A stretch of 64,000 nt of DNA from Lithodes maja (GCA_037953745.1 JBAKBP010004309.1:1-64000); one strand, 5' to 3'; positions 10,959 to 22,562 are shown, counted from the first letter of the stretch. Numbers and translations are program-made. Notes: generated from the letters alone by a model not told the origin.

Positions 10959-13778
10959 TTGCGTATTGCTACTTATAACTGTAGGGGGCTCCCTAAAACC
11001 AACAGAGGGCTTCTCCTACACCCTGATGTAGTAGACGTATTTAATACCAGTGATATTGTGTGCCTGCAGGAGACTTGGTATTTTAAACAGGATTTGGGTA
11101 ACCTCAGTACTATCTGTGATAATTTTCATGGGTTTGGGGTCTCGACAACCGATGCTATGGATGGTCTAGTAGCAGGTCACCCACCGGGAGGAGTAGCTAT
11201 TTTGTGGAGGGACTCTTTAGACAGCCGGGTTAAACCACTTGTAACAAATTTACCATGGTGTACAGGTATAGAAATAGAAGATATCCAACGGAAAGTAGTT
11301 ATTCTTAGTGTGTACTTGCCCTACCAATGTAATGAAAATGAAGAACAATACCTGGAATGCCTTGGAGAGCTAAGTGCTCTTTTACAAGAACTAAATACCA
11401 CCTGCTACTCTGTAATAGGGGACTGGAATGCTAATCTGAAGGACATGAGTAACTCTCTGTTTGCTAGTCATATGACTAACTTCTGTGGTGAGCATGATCT
11501 AATTATCTCTTCTCAGCTCATGCTCCCTCATAGTAGTTACACATGTGCCAGTGCAGCATGGGGCTCAACGTCTTGGCTAGATCATACCGTAGCTAGTGCT
11601 GATTTCCATGATATGATAACAAATATGGAAATTCAGTATACATATACAGATGAAGATCATATCCCATTGACCTTAACAGCTAGTTTGGAAAGAGCGCCAG
11701 AATTAACCCAGTCAAACAATAGTGTAAATCCAAAACTGCCATGGGGCGGGCTTGACGAGGAGGAGTGTGAGCAATTTTGCACTTTAACACACACTCTCCT
11801 TTCTGAGCTTGATCCTGGCAGTGAGGATGCCATTACCTGTGAAGACCCCAATTGTGTTAATGCTAGTCATCGAGAAGAAGTCAGCAAGCTGTACAATAAT
11901 ATTATATCTTGTCTTACTAAGGCTAGTGACATAGTATTTCACAAGCATAACAAAAAATACTCTTTTAACAAACCTGGGTGGAATGACCATGTTTCAGAAC
12001 TATACCAGGCATCCCGAGATGCTCGTAGTGTATGGCTGGATCATAACAAACCGAGACAGGGACCCATTTTTTACATGTTCACCAGACTAAAGGCTAGATG
12101 CAAGTATGCAATCAGATATATAAAAAACAATGAAAATGTATTAAGAAGAGAAGCATTGGCCAAAAACTTTGCTAGCAAAGACAGATTGGCCTTCTGGAAG
12201 GATATTAAAAAAATGCATAATAGCTGCACACCTCTACCCGTTAGTGTAGATGGGATCTCTGGTACTAATAACATAGCCAATCTTTGGAAAACACATTACC
12301 AAACTTTGTTTAACTCAGTTGGGCACCAAGGAAATACCATTGCTGCTACAACAGAGTGTAACAAAGAAGAAAAATATGACACAATTAAAGTTACAAGTGA
12401 AAAAATCAAGGCTGCAATAAGTAGGCTAGATGCTAACAAATCCTGTGGTTTTGATGGTATATATGCTGAACATTTGAAGTACTCCTCCACTCTCCTCTTG
12501 GAGAAACTCAGCAGTTGCTTTACCAGCTTTCTAATCCATGGTTTCCTACCAGAATCTATGATGTCCGTTACCTTGATACCAGTAATTAAAGACAAGGCTG
12601 GCAAAATTACATCAAAAGACAACTATAGACCTATTGCCCTTGCCAGTATTGTAAGTAAGATACTAGAGTTAATCATTTTAGACAGAATCTCAGTGTATAT
12701 CTCAACTAATAGTAATCAATTTGGTTTTAAAAAGAATCATGGTACGGACCAGTGCATCTACACTCTGAAGGAGCTAGTGGATGGGTACATCAAAATGAAC
12801 AGCTCTATTTTTGCATGCTTTCTTGATGCTAGTAAGGCATTTGACAGAGTCTGCCACAATATCCTGTTTGATAAATTAGCAACAAGGGGAGTGCCATCCT
12901 ATATACTGAGAATCTTGAAGTACTGGTACGCCAATCAAACATTTAATGTAAGATGGGGTAACATTATTTCGGATTCCTTTACAGTAACCAATGGAGTGAG
13001 ACAGGGTAGTATTCTCTCACCTTAATTATTCAATGTATATATGGATGAATTAAGTGATAAATTGAATAAAGAGCAGATTGGATGTTATGGTGGGAATAAA
13101 ATCATCAACCATCTCATGTATGCTGATGATCTGGTCATTATTGCACCGTCTTCTGCGGGTCTGAGCAAACTTCTTGATATATGTGAATCTTTTGGTAGTA
13201 AACATTGTGTTAAATTCAACCCACTGAAAAGTGCTGTTCTTATATTTAGATCAAAATTACTGTATAAAAGTAAACTGCCAAATTTCTCACTCAATAATCA
13301 AATTATTCAAGAAGTAAACAAAATAAAATACCTGGGACACATTATCTCAAACGATTGCTCAGATGATGCAGATATCGGCCGTCAGCGCAGACAGCTATAT
13401 TTACGTGGTAACACCATCTTGAGAAAATTCCACATGTGTAATTGGGAAACTAAAGTCACTTTGTTCCGGACATATTGTTCCTCTATGTACACGGCCCATT
13501 TGTGGTGGAAGTATAAGAGAGCCACCATAAATGGTCTGTGTACATCGTATCATAATATACTCAAGATGTTCATTGGTCTCTCTAAATATGAAAGCACTAG
13601 TATGGTGTGCACACTGTTGGATGTGCAGTGCTGTCGGGCTGTCATCAGGAGACTGGTGTACAGCTTTTCGCAGCGACTGCAATCCTCCAGTAACACGCTG
13701 ATTGTCGCTCTTTGGTCTAGTGATCATATCTATGAATCCCGTATTATATCTCACTGGCAGAAGCTGCTGCACACATAG
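10959..13778 (+). pseudogene. LINE F endonuclease/reverse transcriptase, one nonsense change
   Basis: The N-terminal exonuclease-endonuclease-phosphatase (EEP) domain shows RIATYNCRGL, IVCLQETW, VIGDWNANL and DEDHIPLTL (about residues 1-230), and would nick target DNA. RT shows DNYRPIALASIVSKILE, QFGFKKNHGTDQ, CFLDASKAFDRV, NGVRQGSILSP and, after the break, HLMYADDLVIIAPS, where the YADD box is the catalytic centre. A TAA at 13023-13025 interrupts the frame exactly between ILSP and LFNVYMDEL, and both halves are in the same frame. That single stop is the only obvious lesion. The clade is not assigned. Confidence 0.92.
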
Positions 13779-14075
13779 TATGTACTGTAATGTAATATAT
13801 AGGTCTAATTGAACTATGAGCAATGATCTGTGCAATAGGTGTTAACCAACATTGAGCAATAGCCTTAGTTAGCCTATCTGTGTTATATTGTGACAAAATG
13901 TGATATGTGCTCTATTCTGTAAATAGGCCTACTGTATTTTTTATTTTATTGTGTCTTTATTAATATATCTTTGTGTATAATTATTATCTGTGCTCTGATG
14001 AGAAGTGCATGTGATATGGACCATTAGGTCGTACTGTATTTATACTGTATCTATCTTATGTGTCTGGAATAAAGA

Positions 14076-14076
<1 letters not shown>

Positions 14077-14116
<40 letters not shown>
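14077..14116. repeat. (ATT)n microsatellite shared by two LINE tails
   Basis: A pure ATT run lies exactly between the 3' end of LINE F (plus) and the 3' end of LINE G (minus). Confidence 0.95.
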
Positions 14117-14117
<1 letters not shown>

Positions 14118-14158
14118 AGTGGTTGAGGAGGCCAGAAGGTGTGACATCGAGAACAAAA

Positions 14159-15992
14159 TCAAGAATATTCATATAAAACTCCTGCAAGATAGTCGGAAAG
14201 GGCAGCCTTGAAAGATAATAGGTTAGTCAGGGATACCAATTCTGTGGGCAAAGAGTTCCACAGAGACACATATCTAAGATTAAAAAATATTTTTCTTATT
14301 TCAAGCTGGCATCTCGAGTGAGCAATTTTATATGGGTGACCCCTGGTTGCAAAATATTGGGGACGATCAAAAACATCTTCAGGAGTAATTGAGCAGAGAC
14401 CGTGAAATATTTGCCAGTACTTAATTATGTCATGCCTAAGAAGTCTACCCTTAATGGAAAATAGGTTTAATATCCTCAATCTCTCACCATAATCAAGATT
14501 CTCGAGACCCCCAATAGATTTAGTCCAGCGTCTCTGAACAGACTCCAGTAGTCTTAGGTCCCCCAAATACCCAAGGTTCCACAGAGAGGAAGAATATTCT
14601 AATATGGGACGAATATGGGAAATAAATAGTGGCATCATAAAGGAGGCATCCCGGTTGACAGTTGCCCTTAGGATACTATGGGCGAGTCCTCCAGCCTTGT
14701 GGACAATATTAGAGATGTGTGTATGAAACTTAAGGGAGGAATCGATTAAAATTCCTAGATCGGATGCAGAGTCTCTAATAGGGATTAAAGAGTTGTCAAG
14801 ATAGTATCTTCCAGAATGACCCAGGTCATCCCAATCAATTTCTTTCCTACAAAATCTTAGGTGGACACATTTATCTGGGTTCATCGTTAGGCCCCAGGAT
14901 TTAGAGACCTTAGCAAGCACGTCTATATCAGACTGGCAAGCAAACATACAATTAAGAAAATTTAAGAGGTTATCATATTTGATTTTTACATACAGTTTCA
15001 AATCATCAGCATATATTTTGGTAGACGAATTAATATTACGAGTAATATAATTGATAAATATGAGGAAAAGCAGGGGACCAAGGACAGAGCCTTGAGGGAC
15101 TCCGCTAAGCACATCCCTGAAAGAACTAAAATGATTATTTACTTTGACATGCATAATACGGTTATGGAGAAAGTCCCTAATCCAGTCCAGTACCCTACCC
15201 CTAATTCCCAAGCTATAAAGTTTGGTGATCAGAATGTCATGATTAACCACGTCAAAGGCCTTGGAATAGTCAAACAGGATCAAGTCAACATTATAACCCT
15301 GGTCCATCCATTTGGTGATGTCGTTGTAAGTTAGAAGGAGTTGGTCCTCGGATGATCTGCCTGGTCTGAATCCAAATTGGTCCTTATTGAGAAGATTGTT
15401 AGAGTCAAGATATTCATAGATAAATTTAGTTATAATACGTTCCAAGGACTTTGAACAGATGGAAGTTAGAGAGATTGGTCTATACATTAGTGGATTGTAG
15501 CGAGAACCCTTTTTAAAAATGGGCACAACTGAGGAACTCTTCCAGGCAGAAGGGAGGGTTCCAGAGACCAATGAGGCACGGTATATCAGCAAAAGAGGAT
15601 ATGCAAGGGTATGGACACAGGATTTGAGTAGGTGGGCGTGGATACCGTCTGGACCCATCGATGAGGACGTATCAAGTTTGTTGAGAACAGATATAACATC
15701 ATTAAGATTAATATTGATATCTGGAATTATACTGTCTGTTACCTGATGTGAGGCAGGGGAGGTGGGAGCAGATGTTGAAAAAACACTGGCAAAGGAAGAC
15801 ACAAATAGTTCAGCCATAGCCCCTGCATCATGAATGATGTTACCTGTGGAAGACTTGAGTGGGCCAATACTGGGTCTACCCACCTTCTTTTTCCGGATAT
15901 AAGAATGGAATATTTTAGAGTTGGTTGTGAGATGGTCAATCAGTGAAGCCTCATACCTGGACTGACTATGGATGGCATAATTTTTGTAATGC
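14159..15992 (-). pseudogene. LINE G reverse transcriptase
   Basis: A long open frame of about 600 codons runs from a TAG near 15993. RT motifs are [85 protein letters not shown] and KIYADDLKLYVKI (catalytic YADD). The C-terminal CR1-type region is complete. The frame is uninterrupted from there to the natural stop at 14159. It should be continuous with the endonuclease upstream, so it is the C-terminal half of a broken ORF2. Confidence 0.93.
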
Positions 15993-16002
15993 TAATTAAT
16001 AT

Positions 16003-17002
16003 CTAAAAACTGATCCAGGGCGTCCTTTGCCTGGTTAGAGTTACGACCAAACTGTGTACGAGTTTCTTTATAATACGATTTTCTTTATAATTAGTCCAAA
16101 AGTTATGTCTGGTATTTTTTAATAATATAGGGGGTCTGACAGGCCATGGAGGACAAGAAAAGTTATTGAAACTCTTTGTAGGGATAAAACGGTTAATTAA
16201 GGGCATAAGTATGTCTGTAAAACGAGAAAACATTAGATTAACATTGAGGTGGGCAAATTCAAAATCCCAATCAATATCCTCCAAAATTAGGTTAATCTCT
16301 CTGTAGTCACCTCTATGCCATATCTTGATGTTAGTGGGCTCGTCATTGATAGTTTGGATCTGGAATATATAATTGGTGATAACTGGGCTATGGCCACAGT
16401 TGGGAAATGGAGGAATCGCCAATTCGGTCGTTTTCCGAGGTAAGAATCAGGTCCAGTATATTACCTGACGGGTGGAAAGTGGGTTCTGTAATAAGTTGAG
16501 TAAGTCCCAAGAATGTAAAACAGTCAAGGAATGTTGTATCGAGGAGACCGAGACCTCTACGAATAAGATCACAAGACCATTTAATAGAAGGGAGGTTGAA
16601 ATCTCCCATGAGAACTATTTCCTTGTCTGAGCAAAAATCATAAATAAAGTCAAGTAATGTCTCATTATCTAAGGGGGTGTAAGAAGGGGGGCGATAAACT
16701 GTTATTATGTAAATATTATAGTCAGGCAGAAAAATAACAAGGGTATTTTGAAGGTCAACATCAATTTCAATATATTTTAAGGAAGACTTGACATACATAC
16801 ATACACCATGTTTTGGGATATCGCCGTGGACATCTTTTCTTAGGACTGCATAATTGGGAATACAAATAGCGGCGGTAGAGACATAAGGCAGCAGCCATGA
16901 CTCACTAATACCAAGAACTGAGATATCGGAATCGTATAAAATTGAAAAAATATAGTTAACCTTATTAAGTATGGAATTAACATTAACATGAGCTATGGAC
17001 AA
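16003..17002 (-). pseudogene. LINE G EEP endonuclease, frameshifted
   Basis: Recognisable segments are LGISESWLLPYV, VLMGDFNLPSIKW and THPSGNILDLILTS-like sequence near 16470. The reading moves between frames near 16400 and 16080 and meets a TAG near 15993. It would have nicked target DNA for target-primed reverse transcription. Confidence 0.8.
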
Positions 17003-17037
17003 ATAATGGAATGTATTATTGTCAATGATGGAGTTAG

Positions 17038-17880
17038 TTACTGGGATAAAGGGAGATCATCAACGTTTTCACTCCTTTGAGTGTCAGATCCGGGGGGCCC
17101 CCGGCTTCCATCCACTGCAGAAGCCGCAGGGACATCTTGAGCAGCAACAGGGGGGATGTCACGAGGGGGAACAGGACCGGGCGGGGCCTGTGGCTGCGGT
17201 CTGGATGGGGCCAGAGCGGATGTCACAGCACCCGCCCGGGCACTCGCGGCTTCGGATCTTCTCTGGAAAAGTTCCTGTCTCTGCTTATAAGTTAAATCTT
17301 TGTGGATGTATACCCTGGGGTAGTCAGTAGAATCTTTCAGTTTACGGGCTGAGGATAGTAAGTACTTTCTGTCATTATCATCGAGGATATTTCCCCTAAA
17401 TATTCCCTTATCCTGGTCTATGAGGACAACATTGGCAATGGAGAGGTCTCTGTCTATCAAAAAGGAAGAAATACCTTTAAATGTTTGGGCAACCTGGCCC
17501 AGATTAGTGTTAGGAAGTCCACGCAGAATAATAGACTTGTGCCGCTTCTCCCGCTCCCTCATCTCCCTCACCTCAACTCGTACTGCAGTTCTAAGGGCTT
17601 CACCGTCAGTTCTAAGGGCCTCACTATTAGGGAGAGGGGTGGGGACAGGAGAGACCCTACCAGTGTGGGACTGCATTAGGGTGGTCATAGTACGCTGAAG
17701 ATCTTCCATTTGGTTGGCAAGTGTACGAACTGCTGAACACAAGGCTAAAACCATTTCGGACACTTGTTTGATCGTCCCCACATTTTCACCTTGAGTCCGG
17801 GAGGAACCAGAGTTAGATGGGGAACTAATAATGGGATTATCTATTCTACACTTTAGGCAAACAAAAAGAATGGCTAATTA
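17038..17880 (-). pseudogene. LINE G ORF1, RRM-like RNA-binding protein
   Basis: The ATG at 17781 is internal to an open frame that continues toward 17880 with a possible C-x2-C finger (CLKC). A coiled-coil-like stretch (VEVREMREREKRHKS) is followed by an RRM-like segment starting SIILRGLPN. An Ala/Pro-rich tail ends at 17038. CR1 ORF1 proteins bind element RNA and act as chaperones. The product lies just upstream of the endonuclease. Confidence 0.7.
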
Positions 17881-17950
17881 CTACCAATATACCTTCAAAT
17901 GTGTAGATTATTATAGACACTTTAATAACACTTTCCATGGACAGTATACA

Positions 17951-17951
<1 letters not shown>

Positions 17952-18030
<79 letters not shown>

Positions 18031-18052
18031 TGTATATATATATATTTTTTCT
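17952..18052. repeat. (TA)n microsatellite
   Basis: About 90 bp of near-perfect TA repeats. ORFs predicted as Tyr-Ile runs here are artefacts. Confidence 0.95.
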
Positions 18053-18148
18053 TCAGTGTACTTCTATTCCTTCCTCACATAAAATCACGGAGTGGGGCCG
18101 AATTCCTGTAAGCAACTGTACTCAGAAACAAGCTTGTAAAATAATAAT

Positions 18149-18217
18149 AGGCTGACGTCCCCAAGATCCATATATGGATCTTGGACGTCCCAAGGAGGCC
18201 AAGGCTAGCGTCAGCCT
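18149..18217. repeat. nested palindrome / hairpin
   Basis: A perfect 24-bp palindrome at 18161-18184 (half-site CCAAGATCCATA) lies inside a 9-bp inverted pair AGGCTGACG (18149-18157) / CGTCAGCCT (18209-18217). It may be the core of a foldback MITE whose edges I cannot place. Confidence 0.7.
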
Positions 18218-18383
18218 GTAGTGAGCGAGGGCAACCTTCTTTGTCTGTGGACGCCATTTTGGTGCCGCACTGTAAACAATCGAAGGCAGAAAATAGGTAT
18301 GCAAAAGGTAAGTTCATTAGGTATACTGATATTGATTTACATTTCTCTCTTTATATAAGATAGGTATTTTATTACCAATACTA

Positions 18384-18560
18384 TACAAAAACAACAGCAA
18401 AAACACGAATAAGATACTATCAGGTATTTTTTCATTTGCTTCCCACCTGCCTGTTTTCTTATGCTTGTTGTTGGCTTTGTTTTGTTTTTGGTTCTTCTTT
18501 TGTTGCTCATTTGTTCTTCTTTTCTATTAGCATCAGCATCTTATCATTCCTGTATACTAA
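18384..18560. repeat. dispersed repeat, copy 1 of 2 in window
   Basis: It matches 24485-24660, with shared AGCAAAAACA, the run TTTGCTTCCCACCTGC and GCATCAGCATCTTATCATT. The copies are diverged and have different lengths of T-rich filler. No coding content. Confidence 0.75.
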
Positions 18561-18833
18561 GTAGATTAATATGGACACTTTAATTAATATTTTCATATCC
18601 ATAATTATATACAGTGCATAATTATCAAACGAAGGTGTGCATATTTTGTTTATCATGTGGAATTCAGATCCAAAGACAAAACAATATATCCTGTACCAGT
18701 ATTGCCGAATGTTTAGTATGGGTATTGACATTTTGAGTGTAAGGAGAGGCTAATGCCACCAATGTCACCAATATGGCGGAAGTTGGCCAGTCTCTGTTAC
18801 CTTAGGATTTATACCTCACGTTAGTTGGGAGGA

Positions 18834-19390
18834 AGCAACAACAACAGGTGATCATTATACAGTCTTGCTGTATCCTCTTGTATATTTCACAACACCGGAT
18901 TTTCAACTTCTTTTTGTTTTCCTTCCTATGATCCTATCTGCCTGTTGTTATTATTATTATTATTATTAGTAGTAGTAGTAGTAGTTGTAGTAGTTGTTGT
19001 AGTTGTAGCAGTAGTAGTAGTAATATCTTCTTTCCCTTCTATTCCATCCTCCTCCTCCTCATTACCATCATCATCATCAGTATTGTTGTTAGTGTTGTAA
19101 AGCAACAATAGCAGGTGATCATTATAGTGTTGCTGCATCATCTTGAAACTCTTTCAACAACAACGGATGTACCACTTCCCTTGGTTCTTTTCCTTTCTTC
19201 CTATCTCTTGTCTTCATTATCATCATCATGTTATTATAGTAGTAGTAGTAGTAGTATTTATCTTCTGTATTGTTCTCTTCATTCCCTTCTTATCCATCCT
19301 CCCCACCTTGTTTTGTACCTACTAATTTATCCATGTTTGTATTGCTTTGATATATTCTCATTCCTCCTCCCCCTCATCATCATCATCATT
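18834..19390. repeat. diverged tandem duplication with trinucleotide tracts
   Basis: Two blocks (about 18834-19090 and 19098-19390) each begin with AGCAACAA...AGCAGGTGATCATTATA-like sequence and pass through a T/C-rich stretch into ATT/AGT/TCA repeats. Poly-Thr, poly-Asn and poly-Ser ORFs here come from the microsatellites. Confidence 0.7.
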
Positions 19391-19715
19391 ACCATGGAGG
19401 TTATGTTTTCGCCTCCGTTTGTCTGTCTGTGTGTTTGGTTGTTTGTAAACAAGATATCTCACAAAGTGATCAACCTTATTTTCACGAAATTTGGTGGGCA
19501 GATAGGATATGTGCCAAGAAAGAAGTAACTCAATTTAGGAGGCGATACGGAGATTTTCACAAAGTTTGGTGGGCAGATAAGATATAGTTATGAACTGATT
19601 TTCACGAAATTTGGTGGGCAGATAGGATATGCACCAAAGAAAAAGTGATTCAATTTAGGAGGCGATCCGGATCATATCCTGGAACCCAGATCCAGAAGAA
19701 AAAGAAGGTCTATGA
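19391..19715 (+). repeat. dispersed repeat with internal direct repeats
   Basis: It starts GGAGGTTATGTTTTCGCCTC. The segment ATTTTCACGAAATTTGGTGG then recurs (about 19480 and 19598, with a third weaker copy at 19553), each followed by an AATTTAGGAGGCGAT-type end. I believe similar sequence is common in marine invertebrate genomes, but I cannot verify the family here. Confidence 0.65.
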
Positions 19716-19717
19716 TA

Positions 19718-20431
19718 TTAACCCTTTATTGGCGGCGCTCGACTTAAGTCGTGCACCAATTTGCAGCAAGTTAGGAGCATTATTAACCTCTGAAGTGCGC
19801 ATGGGGGTAATTAGACACCTCTCCCTGTGCGCATGTATTTGAGGTGTTTCCGTCACTAAAATATTCATTGTACCATTAATAGCATTAATACTTATCCATA
19901 TGCACCTATTATGGGTTGATTATAAAGGTATTAATCTGAAACAACAATAAAACGAGTGAAAACAGCGTTTGGATGGTCAAAATCGGAGATATAGCCCGCG
20001 AGTTGTATAATGTATGGGTGAGGCAAGCTGCTTTCCCGCCAATTTCCCCCAAGGCCACTGAGACACAGTCGATCGATACTCTCTCTCTCTCTCTTGCACT
20101 CGCTTGCCATCAGTGATGACAACACCCTGCTTGCAACTCGCTAATGTTAGCACGAAAATATACCTCAGAATAAGGGAATAACAGGGAAAATAGGTGATAA
20201 CTGAAGGAGAGGAGGAAAGTGGGGAAGGAGGGGAGGTAGAGGACTGAGATTTTGCATGGCCTGGGGGCCAAAAAAAAAAAATAAAAAAAAAAAAAAATAA
20301 AAAAAAAAAATAATAAAAAAAAAAAAAAAAATCGATGTCAATAGTTGATTTTTTTTTTCACTCACTCTTAAGAGTCTCCCCGCAGTCCGCCGGGGGAACT
20401 CTTAAGAGTCTCCCGGCAGTTCCCGGGTTAA
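19718..20431. mobile_element. piggyBac-like MITE, copy 1
   Basis: It is bounded by TTAA at both sides (19718-19721 and 20428-20431). The ends read CCCTTTATTGGCGG on the left and CCCGGGAACTGCCGG inverted on the right. The interior matches the copy at 55667-56255 (shared GCTAATGTTAGCAC and GGGAATAACAGGGAAAATAG). An A-rich tract lies at 20270-20331. A subterminal CTCTTAAGAGTCTCC motif is duplicated near the right end. A second TTAA at 20445 leaves the right edge slightly ambiguous. Confidence 0.75.
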
Positions 20432-20448
20432 GGCTTTTAAAGGGTTAA

Positions 20449-20788
20449 AATCGAGTGCAAATGGCCGGGAGCGCAGCGGGCCAGACAGCCGACTCCCAGG
20501 GCTTACCGCCGCCCATTAACTCATGTTCCCTGTGTTCTCGAGAGGCCGGCAGTGTAGCCAGTAGTGAGCATAGCTGGGAAAAATATACCGCTATACGCTA
20601 AACTCCCATGTTCGTGGCACCACTGCAAGAGAACCACGAGTGCTACGTAGCTCGTTCTGGTCTCATTTTGAAGCTTTTAGTGCCTAGTTTTTTGCTGAAT
20701 ACATTTCTTTTCATGCAGATACTTGATTGATCATTCAGGAGGGCCTGAATATGCCCAAATGAGCCCAAAACACCCCGCTAGACAAGGG
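20449..20788. other. unassigned sequence between two MITEs
   Basis: No coding content is recognised. The segment ends CAAGGGTTAA, so it could be the true right end of a longer piggyBac-like element. Confidence 0.35.
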
Positions 20789-20792
20789 TTAA

Positions 20793-21155
20793 GGGGAGGC
20801 AGACCGTTTGTTTGGTCTATTAATTCATTTATTCATATACTTTTTTAGTTTCCTCCCTAGACCTCCATCAATCTTAGAAAAACACACCCTAGACCCCCCT
20901 TCAAGATGAATTTGTACATTTTTCGGTAGAAAAATGTCCCGGCCAAAGGCCAATTCCTCTTAAAATTTCAGGCTCGCTATCGCTCGCCAGGAAAAAATCG
21001 ACACCTAAATGGCACGAAAGGTCTTAAACTTAACAACGAAATGGGGCGAAAGGTGTTAACATCGCTAAACTAATGGGCCGAACGCCTTATAATCTCAAAA
21101 CTAATGGGACTAAACACGAGGGAGAAAGTGGTCCAGAAAAACGGTCTGCCTCCCC
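20793..21155. mobile_element. TTAA foldback MITE, copy 1
   Basis: It is flanked by TTAA (20789-20792, 21156-21159). The terminal inverted repeats are near-perfect and begin GGGGAGGCAGACCGTTT at both ends. The interior contains the family core GGCTCGCTATCGCTCGCCAG near 20970. Related copies are at 59402-59769 and 60417-60770. Ends starting GG with a TTAA target suggest Kolobok or piggyBac mobilisation. Confidence 0.85.
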
Positions 21156-21203
21156 TTAATGGTAAAGAACTAGCCAGCATAGGCGGATGCATGTGCTCTA
21201 CAG

Positions 21204-22509
21204 CAGAGGTGGGCAGGTGCGCGCCATTTGGCGCTCTGCGCTCTGCGATCCGGTGCGCATTACCAATATAGAGGAGCGAGGAGCGGCAAACTTCGAAATA
21301 GGAGTGCAGGCGGGGAGCGCAGCTAGAAATTCGCGCTCCTTTCTGGCGCTCCGGAGGCGATTTTTCCTGTCAACAACAGGTACAAGAACGTCATTATCGT
21401 GTACAGTCATCGTACCGTTCGTACGGTGTTACTCACGGTGTTAGTGAACTGTGATACAGTGATACTATGATAGTGACAGACTGACAGTGTTACAGTTGTT
21501 AACTTGTTATTTTATTTTTTTGGGCTTTTGCTATCGATATTATGGTATCGATAGTTCGATACTATCGGAATGTTACTTGAATGTATGGGTGGGAGGCTGG
21601 TTTGGGGGATGGTGGGGGGAAGGTAGAAGCGTAATTGACTTGTGTTACAAATATGAAGCCGATTGGTGAGGTAGTTACGCCACCACAGATTTTATTTGTT
21701 TTCCTTTTCTTCGTACAGATACGCTGGAAGTGGGTTGTGGGAGGCAGTTGGGGGTGTGGTGGAGGGAAGGCATAAGGGTAAGGCACTTGTCACACAAATA
21801 TGGAACTGATTGGTGCAATCGTTTCGCCGCCACAGATTTTTTGTTTTTTTCCTTGTGAGGCGACCGATAGTCAGCGAGTGGGTGGGAGGAGGGGTTTGGA
21901 GTTGTGGTGGTGCCGTCACATTATGATATTAAATTATTATTCATTTAATCATGTAATCAACTAAATACTAATCATGTTGTATTGTTGTTATTGTATTGTT
22001 AGGCTTGTTAGAATGTTAGCTTGATAAGTTTAACTGTTTAAGTTTCTCAGTTTGGACAGTTTCTGAAATTCTTTATGTCATATCATAGATATCAATGAAC
22101 AGTCACAATGTCACAAACTCACAATGATATCAATCATATCATATCATTGACATTTGCAATGATATGATTCATATCATATCATTGACATTGATTCATTGAT
22201 ATGACAAAGAATAACAGAAACTGAGAAAGTGAGAAACTTAAACAGTTAAACTTCAGAAAGACACCATGACTTGAGGTTTTTTGAATGTTTTGAATTCTTG
22301 GAATTTAGTGAAGTGAAAGACAAAGGACAAAGTGAAGGACAAAGGTAAATAATTAAATAACTTCTAGAAGCTGTTTTGTTTGTTTTGTTTTTTATATACC
22401 TATTTTTGGGAGCGAGGAGCGCGGAGCGGGAAGCGCATCGGGTCTGCTGACAAAAGGAGCGCGTGAGCGCTGCCGCATTACCGGTCCCACCGGAGCGCGC
22501 CCACCTCTG
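21204..22509. mobile_element. non-autonomous hAT transposon
   Basis: Terminal inverted repeats CAGAGGTGGGC are followed by GC-rich subterminal sequence at both ends. The element is flanked by a perfect 8-bp TSD CTCTACAG (21196-21203 and 22510-22517), diagnostic for hAT. There is no transposase ORF. Inside are diverged direct repeats (about 21585-21915, with GCCACCACAGATTTT-type blocks) and a long imperfect palindrome (about 22025-22255) built on ATCATATCATATCATTGAC. Confidence 0.93.
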
Positions 22510-22562
22510 CTCTACAGAATGCCTAACTAGTTTAACATTGTTTCTTGAATTACATTATCATT

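Larger units (their letters stand above)
10930..14116 (+). mobile_element. LINE F: non-LTR retrotransposon with (ATT)n tail
   Basis: It carries one endonuclease-RT coding region, a 3' UTR of about 300 bp and a tail of ATT repeats (14077-14116) after GGAATAAAGA. No ORF1 is seen upstream and no ATG precedes the endonuclease start, so the copy is probably 5'-truncated. The left edge near 10930 is approximate. Confidence 0.9.
14117..17880 (-). mobile_element. LINE G: CR1-like non-LTR retrotransposon
   Basis: On the minus strand it has ORF1 (17781-17038), endonuclease (17002-16003, broken) and RT (15992-14159), ending with AT repeats at the shared microsatellite. The EEP-RT layout without RNase H, an RRM-like ORF1 and the C-terminal motif SLWNSLPTELVSLTNLLSFK are typical of CR1-related LINEs. 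The 5' end near 17880 is approximate. Confidence 0.9.

Noticed and set aside
17831..18155. Tyr-Ile repeat proteins
   Set aside because: They are translations of the TA microsatellite.
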